Below, piece by piece: positions 46,948 through 56,179 of a stretch of DNA of 64,000 nucleotides (within the stretch, counting starts at the first letter, position 1; each line of letters opens with the position of its first letter). The DNA comes from JAGRGG01 sp965217265 (GTDB taxonomy: Bacteria; Pseudomonadota; Alphaproteobacteria; Geminicoccales; Geminicoccaceae), in the NCBI GenBank assembly GCA_965217265.1, contig CBDCHP010000012.1, positions 186,001 through 250,000 on the forward strand, in the 5' to 3' direction. The notes under the pieces were generated by a model. It had not been told where the DNA came from, made no database searches, and saw nothing but the letters and a program-made list of their open reading frames with translations. A program made the translations under genes and the position numbers.

Positions 46948-48420
46948 ATGACGAGCGTCGGCGTAGTGGGTGCTGGTGCCATGGGCCAGGGGATCGCTCA
47001 GGTCGCGGCCACGGGCGGAATGACCACCCTCATCGTCGATGCCAAGCCCGGTGCCGCCGCTAACGCGATCGAGACCATCTTGGGCCGCATCGAGCGGCTG
47101 AAGGAGAAGGGCCGCCTCGACAGCGACGCCGCCGAGGCGGCGAAGGATAGGCTTCGGGCGGCAGACGACATCGCCGACCTTGCCGATTGCGACCTCGTCG
47201 TCGAGGCCGTGGTCGAGGATTTGAGCATCAAGCGCGACGTCTTCAAGGCGATCGAGGCCGCCGTCGGGCCGGATTGCCTGATCGCCTCCAACACGTCCTC
47301 GCTGCCGATCGCGTCGCTGGCGCGCGCCTGCGACAAGCCCGAGCGGGTGGCGGGGCTGCACTTCTTCAACCCCGTGCCGCTGATGCGGCTGGTCGAGGTG
47401 GTCCAGGGACCCGAGACCTCGGCCGCGACGGTCGAAGCCTTGCGCGGGCTCGGCGAGGGCATGGGCCGGGTGCCGGTCGTGGTCCGGGACGCGCCGGGCT
47501 TTCTCGTCAACATGGGCGGGCGCGCGTTCAGCACCGAGGGTGCCCGCCTCACGCACGAGGGCGTGGCGACGCCGGCCCAGATCGACGCGATCATGCGCGA
47601 ATGCTGCGGCTACCGCATGGGGCCGTTCGAGTTGATGGACCTCACCGGCATGGACGTGAACGTGCCCGTCAGCCGGATCGTCTACGAGGGCTACCTGCAC
47701 GACCCCCGCCTCAAGACCTCGCCCAACCACGTGGCCCTGCTCGACGCCGGCCGCCTCGGACGCAAATCGGGCGCCGGCTGGTTCGACCACGGCGAGGGGG
47801 CCGCCCCCGGCGCCGACCGCGCGACCGGGGCCCGCCCGGCCAACCGCGTCGCGCTGGCCGAGCCCGACCCGAGGCTGGAAGCCTTCTGTCGCGAGATCGG
47901 CGTCAGCATCGACGACGACGGCGCCTCGCCGATCCTGGGCGCCCCCGTCGGCGAGGACGCGACCGCGTTCGCCCTGCGCACGGGCGTCGATTTCCGGCGC
48001 TTGGTCGCCCTCGACCTCCTCTGCGACACGCGGACCCGGGTGACGCTGATGACCGCCCCGGGCGTCGATCCGAACGCCCTCGACGCCGTCGCCGCGACGC
48101 TCATTGCCGCGGGGCGCAAGGTCACGGCGATCAAGGATTCGCCGGGCTTCGTCGCCCAGCGGATGCAGGCGATGATCGTCAACCTCGGCTGCTACATGGC
48201 CGAGATCGGCCTCGCCTCCCCTAAGGACATCGACACCGCGATGAAGCTCGGCCTCAACTACCCGCGCGGCCCTTTAGAGTTGGCCGAGGACACAGGCGCC
48301 GAGATCCTGCTCACGATCATGCAACGCTTGCAGGCGCTCACCGGCGAGGACCGTTACCGGCCGACCGGGTGGCTCCGGCGCCGGGCCGGGCTGGGCCTTT
48401 CGATCCACGCGCCGAACTGA
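46948..48420 (+). CDS. 3-Hydroxyacyl-CoA dehydrogenase
   Basis: This 490-residue NAD-dependent enzyme has a Rossmann motif GVVGAGAMGQGIAQVAA at the start, NTSSLPIASLA, the catalytic His-containing HFFNPVPLMRLVEVV, and two C-terminal 3HCDH domains (residues of about 185-280 and 390-480; GPFELMDLTGMDVN, RGPLELAEDTG). The duplicated C-terminal domain resembles PaaH/HbdA-like enzymes of about 500 residues. The ATG at 46948 has GGGGGGAGG upstream. It opens the plus-strand catabolic operon that continues to at least 56078. Confidence 0.93.
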   Translation: MTSVGVVGAGAMGQGIAQVAATGGMTTLIVDAKPGAAANAIETILGRIERLKEKGRLDSDAAEAAKDRLRAADDIADLADCDLVVEAVVEDLSIKRDVFKAIEAAVGPDCLIASNTSSLPIASLARACDKPERVAGLHFFNPVPLMRLVEVVQGPETSAATVEALRGLGEGMGRVPVVVRDAPGFLVNMGGRAFSTEGARLTHEGVATPAQIDAIMRECCGYRMGPFELMDLTGMDVNVPVSRIVYEGYLHDPRLKTSPNHVALLDAGRLGRKSGAGWFDHGEGAAPGADRATGARPANRVALAEPDPRLEAFCREIGVSIDDDGASPILGAPVGEDATAFALRTGVDFRRLVALDLLCDTRTRVTLMTAPGVDPNALDAVAATLIAAGRKVTAIKDSPGFVAQRMQAMIVNLGCYMAEIGLASPKDIDTAMKLGLNYPRGPLELAEDTGAEILLTIMQRLQALTGEDRYRPTGWLRRRAGLGLSIHAPN

Positions 48421-48431
48421 GGCGAAGCAGA

Positions 48432-49142
48432 GTGGAAGGGACCGTCCTCGTCACGGGCGCCAGCCGCGGCATCGGGCTCGCGATCGCCGAGCGTCTCGCC
48501 GCCGACGGCCGATCCGTCGTCGGCGTGGCGCGAAGCGAACCGAAGGGCTTTCCCGGCACGTTCCACGAGGTCGATCTGCTCGACCCGGCGGCGAAGGCCG
48601 CGCTGGCCGAGATCGCCGCCGGGCACAGTGTCCTGCACCTCGTCAACAACGCCGGCCTGATCGACGTCGCCGCCATCGAGGACGTGGACGAGGCGCAACT
48701 GGCGCGCGCGATGCGGCTCAACGTCGAGGCGGGGTTGTGGGCGCTGCAGGCGGCGCTGCCGGCGATGAAGGCCGCCGGCTTCGGCCGGATCGTCACGATC
48801 GGCAGCCGTGCGGCGCTGGGCAAGCCGGGGCGCCTCGCCTACAGCGCCTCGAAGGCGGCAATCAACGGTCTCACCCGCACGGCGGCGCTGGAACTGGCGG
48901 CGCACGGCATCACCGTCAACGTCGTGGCGCCTGGGCCGATCGAGACCGAGATGTTCGCCGCCAACACCCCGCCGGGCTCGCCGGCGCGGGCGGCCTTCGT
49001 CGAGGCCGTGCCGGTGCGGCGGATGGGAACGCCCGAGGAGGTCGCCGCCGCCGTCGCCTACTTCCTCTCCGACGCGGCCGGGTTCACGACCGGGCAGACG
49101 CTCTACGTCTGCGGCGGCCTCAGCATCGCCGCGCCCGCATGA
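48432..49142 (+). CDS. Short-chain dehydrogenase/reductase
   Basis: This 236-residue SDR has the cofactor motif TGASRGIGLAIAERLA, NNAG in LVNNAGLID, catalytic Ser-Tyr-Lys (GSRAALG, YSASKAA), and the PG motif VVAPGPIETEMF. It probably oxidises or reduces a hydroxyacyl or alcohol intermediate of the pathway. The start is GTG at 48432, 11 bases after the upstream stop. It overlaps the CoA ligase gene downstream by 4 bases (ATGA). Confidence 0.9.
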   Translation: MEGTVLVTGASRGIGLAIAERLAADGRSVVGVARSEPKGFPGTFHEVDLLDPAAKAALAEIAAGHSVLHLVNNAGLIDVAAIEDVDEAQLARAMRLNVEAGLWALQAALPAMKAAGFGRIVTIGSRAALGKPGRLAYSASKAAINGLTRTAALELAAHGITVNVVAPGPIETEMFAANTPPGSPARAAFVEAVPVRRMGTPEEVAAAVAYFLSDAAGFTTGQTLYVCGGLSIAAPA

Positions 49143-51214
49143 CGAATCTCGCCGACCTGCTCGAACCGAAATCCGTTGCCGTCGTCGGCGCCTCGAACGA
49201 CCCGACCCGGATCGGCGGGCGCTCGATCGCCTACATGCTGGTGGCCGGTTTCGAGGGCACCATCCTGCCGGTCAACCCGCACCGCGAGCGGGTCCAGGGG
49301 CTGCGGGCTTTTCCCTCGCTGGACGCGATCGGGCAATCCATCGACTTCGCTATCATCGCCGTGCCCGCGTCCGGCGTCGCCGAAGAGGCGCGCAAGGCGG
49401 CGGCCAAGGGGGCCAAGGCATGCCTCGTCCTGTCCTCGGGCTTCGCCGAGACCGGCCCCGCGGGGGCGATCCTGCAGGACGAACTCGGCGGCGTTGCGAG
49501 GTCGACCGGGATACGCATCGTCGGCCCGAACTCGCTCGGGATCTTCAACGCCGCGAACGGCTTTCTCGCCAGCTTCTCGGCGACGCTGGACCGGGGCGCA
49601 CCGCTGCCGGGCGGGCTCGCCGTCGCCAGCCAATCGGGGGCGTACGGCAGCCACATCTACATCGTCGCCCGCAATCGCGGCGTCAACGTCGGCAAGCTCG
49701 TCACCACCGGCAACGAGGTCGACCTCGACGTTGCCGAGACGATCGGCCTGTTCGCCGAAGACGAGGATGTCCACTGCATCGCCGCCTACGCCGAGGGGGT
49801 GAAGAACGGTGCTACTCTGATCCAAGCCCTGGAGGCGGCGCGCGCGGCCCGCAAGCCGGTCATCTTCATGAAGGTTGGCCGCTCGGCCGTGGGCACCGAG
49901 GCCGCGCGCTCGCACACCGCGGCCCTTGCCGGCGAGGACAGGGTCTACGACGCGGTGCTGCGCCAGCACGGCGCGCACCGCGCCCGCTCGACCGAGGCGA
50001 TGCTCGACATTGCCTACGCTGCCCGGCCGCGGGTCTACCCGACCGGCCGGCGGCTCGGCCTCGTCACCATCTCCGGCGGCGCCGGCGTCCTCATGGCCGA
50101 CGCCGCCGAGGAGCACGGGCTCGACGTGGCGCCGATGCCCGAGGACGCGCAGGCCGAATTGAAGACCCTCCTTCCCTTCGCCTCGCCGCGCAACCCCGTC
50201 GACGTCACCGCGCAGAGCTTCAACGACATGAACCTTGTCGAGGCCAATCTGCGGCTGATGCTGGCGCGCGGCGGCTACGACGCCATCCTGGCGTTCTGGA
50301 CCTCGGTGGCGGGATCGAAGACCATCGCCGAGCCCCTGATCGAGGCCGTGCGCCGCGGGGCCGCCGGGTTCACCGACCGGCTCATGGTCCAGTCCCTCGT
50401 GGCGTCGCCCGAGATCTGCCGGCGCTACGAGGACCAGGGCTTCCCGGTCTTCGAGGACCCGACCCGCGCCGTCGCCGCGATCGCGGCCCTGATGCGCTTT
50501 GGTGAGGCGTTCGCGGAAGGACCGGCCGAACGACCTCCCCTGCCCGACCTCCCGCCGCTGCCGGAGGGGGCGATGGGCGAGCGCGCGGCCAAGGCGGCGC
50601 TCGCCGGGGCCGGCCTACCCGTGATCGAGGACCGCTTGGTAACGAGCCCCGCCGGGGCCGTGGCGGCGGCGGCCGCGTTCGACGGCCCCGTGGCGCTCAA
50701 GATCGCCTCGCCCGACATCGCGCACAAGACCGAGGCCGGCGGCGTGATGCTCGGGGTGCCGCCCGGAGACGCGGGCGCGGCGTTCGAGGCGCTGACGGCG
50801 CGGGTGCGCGCGGCGGTGCCGGGCGCGCGGATCGAGGGCGTCTTGGTCTCGCCGATGATCGAGGGCGGCGTCGCCTGCATCCTGGGCGCCAAGCACGACC
50901 CGGTCTTCGGCCCAGTGGTGATGTTCGGCCTCGGCGGCGTGTTCGTCGAGGTGCTGAAGGACGTCGCCTTTCGCCAAGCGCCCGTCGGTCTGGCGGAGGC
51001 GCATGCCATGATCCGCGAGATCAGGGGGTTTCCCCTCTTGCAGGGCGCCAGGGGCACGCCGCCGGCCGACCTCGCGGCGCTGGCGTCGGCGGTCTCCCGA
51101 CTCTCGCTGTTCGCCGCCTTTCACGAGGGCCGCCTTGAGAGCGTCGAGCTGAACCCGCTCATGGCGATGCCCGAGGGTGCGCTCGCCCTCGACGCGCTGA
51201 TCGTGAAGGCGTGA
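49139..51214 (+). CDS. NDP-forming acyl-CoA synthetase (acetate:CoA ligase type)
   Basis: This 691-residue protein fuses the two halves of ADP/GDP-forming acyl-CoA synthetase. A CoA-binding domain comes first (VAVVGASNDPTRIGGRS), then the succinyl-CoA-ligase-like domain with the active-site His in ARSHTAALAGEDRVYDA, then an ATP-grasp domain (about residues 480-690; VALKIASPDIAHKTEAGG, FGLGGVFVEVLKDVAFR). It makes or splits a CoA thioester reversibly with ATP or GTP. It overlaps both neighbours by 4 bases, so it is firmly part of the operon. Confidence 0.91.
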   Translation: MTNLADLLEPKSVAVVGASNDPTRIGGRSIAYMLVAGFEGTILPVNPHRERVQGLRAFPSLDAIGQSIDFAIIAVPASGVAEEARKAAAKGAKACLVLSSGFAETGPAGAILQDELGGVARSTGIRIVGPNSLGIFNAANGFLASFSATLDRGAPLPGGLAVASQSGAYGSHIYIVARNRGVNVGKLVTTGNEVDLDVAETIGLFAEDEDVHCIAAYAEGVKNGATLIQALEAARAARKPVIFMKVGRSAVGTEAARSHTAALAGEDRVYDAVLRQHGAHRARSTEAMLDIAYAARPRVYPTGRRLGLVTISGGAGVLMADAAEEHGLDVAPMPEDAQAELKTLLPFASPRNPVDVTAQSFNDMNLVEANLRLMLARGGYDAILAFWTSVAGSKTIAEPLIEAVRRGAAGFTDRLMVQSLVASPEICRRYEDQGFPVFEDPTRAVAAIAALMRFGEAFAEGPAERPPLPDLPPLPEGAMGERAAKAALAGAGLPVIEDRLVTSPAGAVAAAAAFDGPVALKIASPDIAHKTEAGGVMLGVPPGDAGAAFEALTARVRAAVPGARIEGVLVSPMIEGGVACILGAKHDPVFGPVVMFGLGGVFVEVLKDVAFRQAPVGLAEAHAMIREIRGFPLLQGARGTPPADLAALASAVSRLSLFAAFHEGRLESVELNPLMAMPEGALALDALIVKA

Positions 51215-52185
51215 CGGCGATGGCCCTGCCGCCCGTGCTGCGCAAGCTGAGGCTCCCCGTCGTGGGCGCGCCGATGTTCACCGTCTCCAACCCCGACCTC
51301 GTCATCGCCCAGTGCCAAGCCGGGATCGTCGGCGCCTTTCCGGCGCTGAACGCGCGGCCGGCGGCCGAACTGGAAGTCTGGCTGAAGCGGATCATCGAGG
51401 CGCTGGACGCGCACGACCAAGCGAACCCGGAGCGTCCGGCCGCCCCCTTCGCCGTCAACCAGATCGTCCACCGCTCGAACGAGCGGCTGGGGCACGACCT
51501 CGACCTCTGCGTCAAGTACGAGGTGCCGATCCTGATCACCTCGCTCGGCGCTAGGGCCGAGGTCAACGCGGCGGCGCATAGCTACGGCGGGATCACGCTG
51601 CACGACGTCATCGACGACCGCTTCGCGAAGAAGGCGATCGACAAGGGCGCCGACGGGTTGATCGCGGTCGCGGCCGGTGCGGGCGGCCACGCCGGCACCG
51701 GCTCGCCCTTCGCGCTGGTGCAGGAGATCCGCGCCTGGTTCGATGGGCCCCTGCTGCTCTCCGGCGCCATCGCCACCGGCGGCGCCGTGCTGGCGGCGGA
51801 GGCGATCGGCGCCGACCTCGCCTATGTCGGCTCGGCCTTCATCGCCACGCACGAAGCCGGGGCCGACGACGCCTATAAGCGGATGATCGTCGCGGGCACG
51901 GCCGACGACGTCCTCTACACCCGCTACTTCTCGGGGGTCTTGGGCAACTACCTCAAGCCCTCGATCCGGGCCGCCGGGCTCGACCCGGACGACCTGCCCG
52001 AGGTATCGGCCTCGGCGATGGATTTCGGCAAGCCCAGGACCTGGAAGGACATCTGGGGCGCCGGCCAGGGGATCGGCGCCGTGGACGGGATCGTCGGCGC
52101 CGCCGAGCGGGTGGCGCGGCTGAAACAGGAATACGACGCGGCGCGGCGACGCCTGGGCCTCGCGGTACAAGGGGAGAGCGCATGA
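51211..52185 (+). CDS. Nitronate monooxygenase/2-nitropropane dioxygenase-like FMN enzyme
   Basis: This 324-residue TIM-barrel flavoprotein starts RKLRLPVVGAPMFTVSNPDLV and shows the phosphate-binding GGHAGTGSPFALVQEI and GAIATGGAVLAAEAIGADLAYVG segments, which fit FMN-binding NMO-like enzymes. Relatives in acyl-CoA clusters often act as enoyl reductases or in alpha-oxidation-like steps, so the name nitronate monooxygenase may not reflect the true reaction. The GTG at 51211 overlaps the previous stop; an ATG 9 bases later is an alternative. Confidence 0.85.
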   Translation: MTAMALPPVLRKLRLPVVGAPMFTVSNPDLVIAQCQAGIVGAFPALNARPAAELEVWLKRIIEALDAHDQANPERPAAPFAVNQIVHRSNERLGHDLDLCVKYEVPILITSLGARAEVNAAAHSYGGITLHDVIDDRFAKKAIDKGADGLIAVAAGAGGHAGTGSPFALVQEIRAWFDGPLLLSGAIATGGAVLAAEAIGADLAYVGSAFIATHEAGADDAYKRMIVAGTADDVLYTRYFSGVLGNYLKPSIRAAGLDPDDLPEVSASAMDFGKPRTWKDIWGAGQGIGAVDGIVGAAERVARLKQEYDAARRRLGLAVQGESA

Positions 52186-52583
52186 GCGACGCGGCCTTCG
52201 AGGGCGACGGGCCGGCGGCCCGGTTCAAGGCGTACCTGGAAGAGGGGCGCTTCATGCTCCAGCGGGTCAGGGCCACGGGCGAGCACGTCTTCTACCCGCG
52301 CGTGATGGCGCCCGGCACCGGCGACACCGACCTCGAATGGGTCGAGGCCGGTGGCGAGGGCGTCGTTTACGCCACCACGGTCGTGCGGGCGCCGCCCGCC
52401 AAGGGCGGCGACTACAACGTGGCGCTGATCGACTTGGCCGAGGGACTGCGGATGATGAGCCGGGTCGTCGGCGTGGCGCCGGACGACGTCGTGATCGGCA
52501 TGAGGGTGCGGGCCTATATCGACGAACTGAGCGGCGAGCGGGTCGTCCTGTTCGAGCCGGCCCCTGGAAAGGAAGGACCGTGA
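52182..52583 (+). CDS. DUF35-like OB-fold protein lacking the zinc-ribbon cysteines
   Basis: This 133-residue protein fits the DUF35 (rubredoxin-like zinc ribbon plus OB fold) family: RFKAYLEEGRFMLQRV, VFYPRVMAP, DLEWVEAGGEGVVYATTVVR, and a C-terminal OB strand pattern (GMRVRAYIDEL). In usual members the N-terminal segment contains four Cys that bind zinc. No Cys occurs in the corresponding positions here (LQRV, FYPRVMAP). Such proteins form complexes with SCP2-type thiolases, and the next gene is one. The genes overlap by 4 bases. Confidence 0.82.
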   Translation: MSDAAFEGDGPAARFKAYLEEGRFMLQRVRATGEHVFYPRVMAPGTGDTDLEWVEAGGEGVVYATTVVRAPPAKGGDYNVALIDLAEGLRMMSRVVGVAPDDVVIGMRVRAYIDELSGERVVLFEPAPGKEGP

Positions 52584-53728
52584 CCCACGCCTTGCGCGCC
52601 AAGGCTGCCTGCGTCGGCATCGCGACGGCGGGCTGCGGCGAGGCCCCCGGCCGGAGTGCCATCGAACTCCTGGCCGAGGCCGTCCACGCGGCACTCGCCG
52701 ACGCCGAGATCCCGCTCGCCGAGGTCGACGGCCTGTTCGCCACCACCGCCGTCCACTCGATGGCCGCGCTCTCGGCCGCCGAGTATCTGGGCATCCGCCC
52801 GAGCTACGCCAACGGCTCGAACATCGGCGGCGCCTCCTTCAACGCGCACGCCCTGCACGCGGCGATGGCGCTCGACGCCGGCCTGTGCGACGTCGCGGTG
52901 ATCGCCTACGGCTCCAACCAACGCTCAAGCGGCGGCTTCACCACCATGTCGGAGCCGATGCCCTACGAGGCACCGTTCAAGCCGCGCTATCCCATCTCCG
53001 CCTACGCGCTCGCGACCTCGCGCCACATGCACGACTACGGCACGACGCGCGAGCACCTGGCCGAGGTCGCGCTCGCGGCGCGCGGCTGGGCCAACCTCAA
53101 CCCGGACGCCTTCGCCCGCGGGCCGCTCGCGGCCGAGGACGTGCTGAACGCCCGGATGATCTCTGACCCGTTGGGCAAGCTCGACTGCTGCCTCGTCACC
53201 GACGGCGCCGCCGCGATGGTGATGGTCCGGTCTGATCGGGCGCAGGACGGGCGCTACCCCCCGGCCTACCTCCTGGGGGCCGGCGTGGCGCACGGGCACC
53301 GGATGATCTCGGCCATGCCCGATCTCACCGTCACGGCCGCGGCCGAGAGCGGCCCGCGCGCCTTCAAGATGGCCGGGCTCAAGCCGGACGACATGGACCT
53401 CCTGATGCTCTACGACGCCTTCACCATCAACCCGATCCTGTTCCTCGAAGACTTGGGCTACTGTGCCAAGGGCGAGGGCGGGCCGTTCGTCGCCGGCGGG
53501 CGGATCGCGCCCGGCGGCGACTTGCCGGTCAACACCTCGGGCGGCGGGCTGTCTTGCGTCCACCCCGGCATGTACGGCCTGTTCACCATGGTCGAGGCGG
53601 TGACGCAGTTGCGCGGACGGGCCGGCGAGCGGCAGGTGAAGGGGGCAGAACTTGCCCTCGCGCACGGCAACGGCGGCGTCCTGTCGGCCCAGGTCACGAC
53701 GATCTGGGGCGGGCCGGACACGGTTTGA
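52580..53728 (+). CDS. Thiolase-like (SCP2/Ltp2-type) protein, nucleophilic Cys replaced
   Basis: This 382-residue thiolase-fold protein has GFTTMSEPM, DCCLVTDGAAAMVMV, the AFTINPILFLEDLG segment and the C-terminal CVHPGMYG. At the place where thiolases carry the acyl-binding Cys (usually xxxCaSG) this protein has SNIGGASFNAHAL (Ser near residue 86), so it probably does not perform ordinary thiolysis. Pairing with a DUF35-like gene suggests a retro-aldolase of the Ltp2/ChsH2 type, but I cannot show the reaction. The start is GTG at 52580. Confidence 0.8.
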   Translation: MTHALRAKAACVGIATAGCGEAPGRSAIELLAEAVHAALADAEIPLAEVDGLFATTAVHSMAALSAAEYLGIRPSYANGSNIGGASFNAHALHAAMALDAGLCDVAVIAYGSNQRSSGGFTTMSEPMPYEAPFKPRYPISAYALATSRHMHDYGTTREHLAEVALAARGWANLNPDAFARGPLAAEDVLNARMISDPLGKLDCCLVTDGAAAMVMVRSDRAQDGRYPPAYLLGAGVAHGHRMISAMPDLTVTAAAESGPRAFKMAGLKPDDMDLLMLYDAFTINPILFLEDLGYCAKGEGGPFVAGGRIAPGGDLPVNTSGGGLSCVHPGMYGLFTMVEAVTQLRGRAGERQVKGAELALAHGNGGVLSAQVTTIWGGPDTV

Positions 53729-53738
53729 GAGGATAGCC

Positions 53739-54935
53739 ATGAACCTGAACTACACCGACGCACAGATCGCCTTTCAGGACGAGGTCCGCGCCTTCCTCGA
53801 CGCCGAATTGCCGCCCGCCTTCGTCGCCAAGGTGAAGGGTCAGAAGCGGCTCAAGAAGGAGGATTACGAGACGTGGCACCGGGCGCTGCGGGGGCGCGGC
53901 TGGCTCGCGTGGCACTGGCCGAAAGAATACGGCGGCACCGGCTGGAGCCCGGTCGAGAAGCACATCTTCGAGGAGGAATGCATCAAGGCCGGCGCGCCGC
54001 GCGTCGTGCCGTTCGGGCTCAACATGCTGGGGCCGGTGCTGATCAAGTTCGGCTCGAACGCGCATAAAGACCATTACCTGCCGCGCATCCTGTCGGGCGA
54101 GGACTGGTGGTGCCAGGGCTACTCCGAGCCGGGGGCGGGCTCGGACCTCGCGTCCTTGAAGACGAGGGCCGTGCGCGACGGCGACGCCTACGTCGTCAAC
54201 GGCCAGAAGACCTGGACCACGCTCGGCCACTACGCCAACAAGATCTTCTGCCTCGTTCGGACCGACGCGACGGTGAAGCCGCAGGCGGGCATCTCGTTTC
54301 TCCTGATCGACATGGATACGCCTGGCATCACCGTGCGCCCGATCGTGACGCTCGACGGCGAGCACGAGGTCAACGAGGTGTTCTTCGACGACGTGCGCGT
54401 GCCGGCCGAGAACATCGTCGGCGAGGCGAATCAGGGCTGGACCTACGCCAAGTACCTGCTCGGCTACGAGCGCACCGGCATCGCCGGCGTCGCCTTCGTC
54501 AAGCAGGGGGTGGCGCACCTGAAGGAGGTGGCGGCAAAAGAGGTGAAGGACGGCCGGCCGCTGGCGGAAGACCCCTTGTTCGCCGCCCGGATGGCGCAGG
54601 TCGAGATCGACTTGATGGCGATGGAGATCTTCAACCTGCGCACCGTCTCGGCGGCGCAGGCCGGCGAGGCGCCCGGCGCCGAGAGCTCGATGCTCAAGAT
54701 CAAGGGCACCGTGATCCGCCAGGAGGTCACCGACCTGCTCCGCCGCGCCCTCGGCCCCTACGCGCTGCCCTTCACGCCGGACTCGTTCGAGGAGGGCTAC
54801 AACGAGCCCCCGATCGGACCGGACCACGCCGCGCCCTTGGCCCGGCAGTACTTCAACATGCGCAAGCTCTCAATCTACGGCGGGTCGAACGAGGTGCAAA
54901 AGAACATCGTCGCCAAGGTCATGCTCGGCCTTTAG
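53739..54935 (+). CDS. Acyl-CoA dehydrogenase (first of two)
   Basis: This 398-residue flavoenzyme begins MNLNYTDAQIAFQDEVRAFL and carries the two family signatures: CQGYSEPGAGSDLASLKTRA (FAD/substrate) and YGGSNEVQKNIVAKVML at the C-terminus. It removes hydrogen from an acyl-CoA to make an enoyl-CoA and passes electrons to ETF. It is followed 15 bases later by a second, shorter dehydrogenase gene. Paired genes of this sort form alpha2-beta2 complexes in sterol, cholate and terpenoid side-chain degradation, which is a plausible role here. Confidence 0.92.
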   Translation: MNLNYTDAQIAFQDEVRAFLDAELPPAFVAKVKGQKRLKKEDYETWHRALRGRGWLAWHWPKEYGGTGWSPVEKHIFEEECIKAGAPRVVPFGLNMLGPVLIKFGSNAHKDHYLPRILSGEDWWCQGYSEPGAGSDLASLKTRAVRDGDAYVVNGQKTWTTLGHYANKIFCLVRTDATVKPQAGISFLLIDMDTPGITVRPIVTLDGEHEVNEVFFDDVRVPAENIVGEANQGWTYAKYLLGYERTGIAGVAFVKQGVAHLKEVAAKEVKDGRPLAEDPLFAARMAQVEIDLMAMEIFNLRTVSAAQAGEAPGAESSMLKIKGTVIRQEVTDLLRRALGPYALPFTPDSFEEGYNEPPIGPDHAAPLARQYFNMRKLSIYGGSNEVQKNIVAKVMLGL

Positions 54936-54950
54936 AGGAGCGGGAAGCAG

Positions 54951-56078
54951 ATGGATTTCGGCCTCTCCGACGACCGGCGCATGGTGAGGGACACGGTCGA
55001 GCGCTTCGTGCGCGAGCGCTACCCGATCGAGACCCGGCACGATCATGCGGCGCGCGACGAGGGTTTCGATCGGGCGACGTGGGCCGAATTCGCCGAACTC
55101 GGCCTGATCGGGGCGCTGTTGCCCGAGGACGCCGGCGGCTTCGGCGGGGCGGGCGAGGACATCCTCGTCGTCATGGAGGCGCTGGGCCGCGGCCTCGTCG
55201 TCGAGCCGTTCCTGGCCACCGCCGTGCTCGGCGCCACGCCGATCGTGCTTGCCGGCACGCAAGTACAGCGCGCGGTCCTGGAGGATGTCGCCGCCGGGGG
55301 GACGCTGCTGGCGTTCGCCCACAGCGAGCCCGAGAGCCGATACGCGCTCGCCGAGATCAGGACCACCGCCGAGCGGTCGGGCCCGAACTGGACCTTGCGC
55401 GGCCACAAAGCCGTGGTGCTTAACGGCGATACGGCCGATCAACTGATTGTCTCGGCGCGCGTCGAGGGCGCCCCCGGCGACGCGGCCGGCCTCGCCCTCT
55501 TCCTGATCGACGCCGCCGCCGACGGCGTGACCCGGCGCGGTTACGCCACGGTGGACGGCGGGCGCGCCGCCGAGATCGGTCTCGACGGCGTCGAGGTCGG
55601 CGACGACGCGGCCTTGGGCACCCCCGGCGACGCCTACCCCGTGATCGAGCGGACGATCGGGCGCGGCGTGCTCGCCCTGTGCGCCGAGGCGTTGGGCCTG
55701 ATGGAGGTCTGCCGCGACATCACGCTCGACTACCTTAAGACGCGCAAACAGTTCGGCCGGGAACTCGGCGCGTTCCAGGCCCTGCAGCACCGCATGGTCA
55801 ATCTCTGCCTGGAGATCGAGCAGGCGCGCTCGGCCGTGATGCTGGCCGCCGCCCGGCTGGAGGGGCAGGGCAAGGAGCGGGAGCGGGCGCTGTCGGCGGC
55901 GAAGAACCTGATTGGCCGCGCCGGGCGCCTCGTCGCCGAGGAGTCGATCCAGTTGCACGGCGGGATCGGCATGACCTGGGAGTACGCCCTGCCGCACTTC
56001 GCCAAGCGCCTCGTGATGATCGACCACCAGCTGGGTGACACCGACTTCCACCTGGAGCGCTTCATCGCGTACGCCTGA
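54951..56078 (+). CDS. Acyl-CoA dehydrogenase (second of two, FadE-like partner)
   Basis: This 375-residue protein opens DFGLSDDRRMVRDTVERFV, with HSEPESRYAL where the usual EPxAGSD motif is weakened and HGGIGMTWEYALPHFAKR at the C-terminus. It resembles the second subunit of heteromeric acyl-CoA dehydrogenases. It is tightly linked to the preceding dehydrogenase gene (15 bases) and is the last enzyme gene of the plus-strand operon before the second TAXI transporter. Confidence 0.9.
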   Translation: MDFGLSDDRRMVRDTVERFVRERYPIETRHDHAARDEGFDRATWAEFAELGLIGALLPEDAGGFGGAGEDILVVMEALGRGLVVEPFLATAVLGATPIVLAGTQVQRAVLEDVAAGGTLLAFAHSEPESRYALAEIRTTAERSGPNWTLRGHKAVVLNGDTADQLIVSARVEGAPGDAAGLALFLIDAAADGVTRRGYATVDGGRAAEIGLDGVEVGDDAALGTPGDAYPVIERTIGRGVLALCAEALGLMEVCRDITLDYLKTRKQFGRELGAFQALQHRMVNLCLEIEQARSAVMLAAARLEGQGKERERALSAAKNLIGRAGRLVAEESIQLHGGIGMTWEYALPHFAKRLVMIDHQLGDTDFHLERFIAYA

Positions 56079-56179
56079 GCCGCCGCCGTCGGCGTTGCCA
56101 TCGACGCCCGATCCGGCTTTAATCGACCTCAAGGGTCGCAAAGGCCCGACTCGATAAGATGAACAGGGAAGGCAAAACG

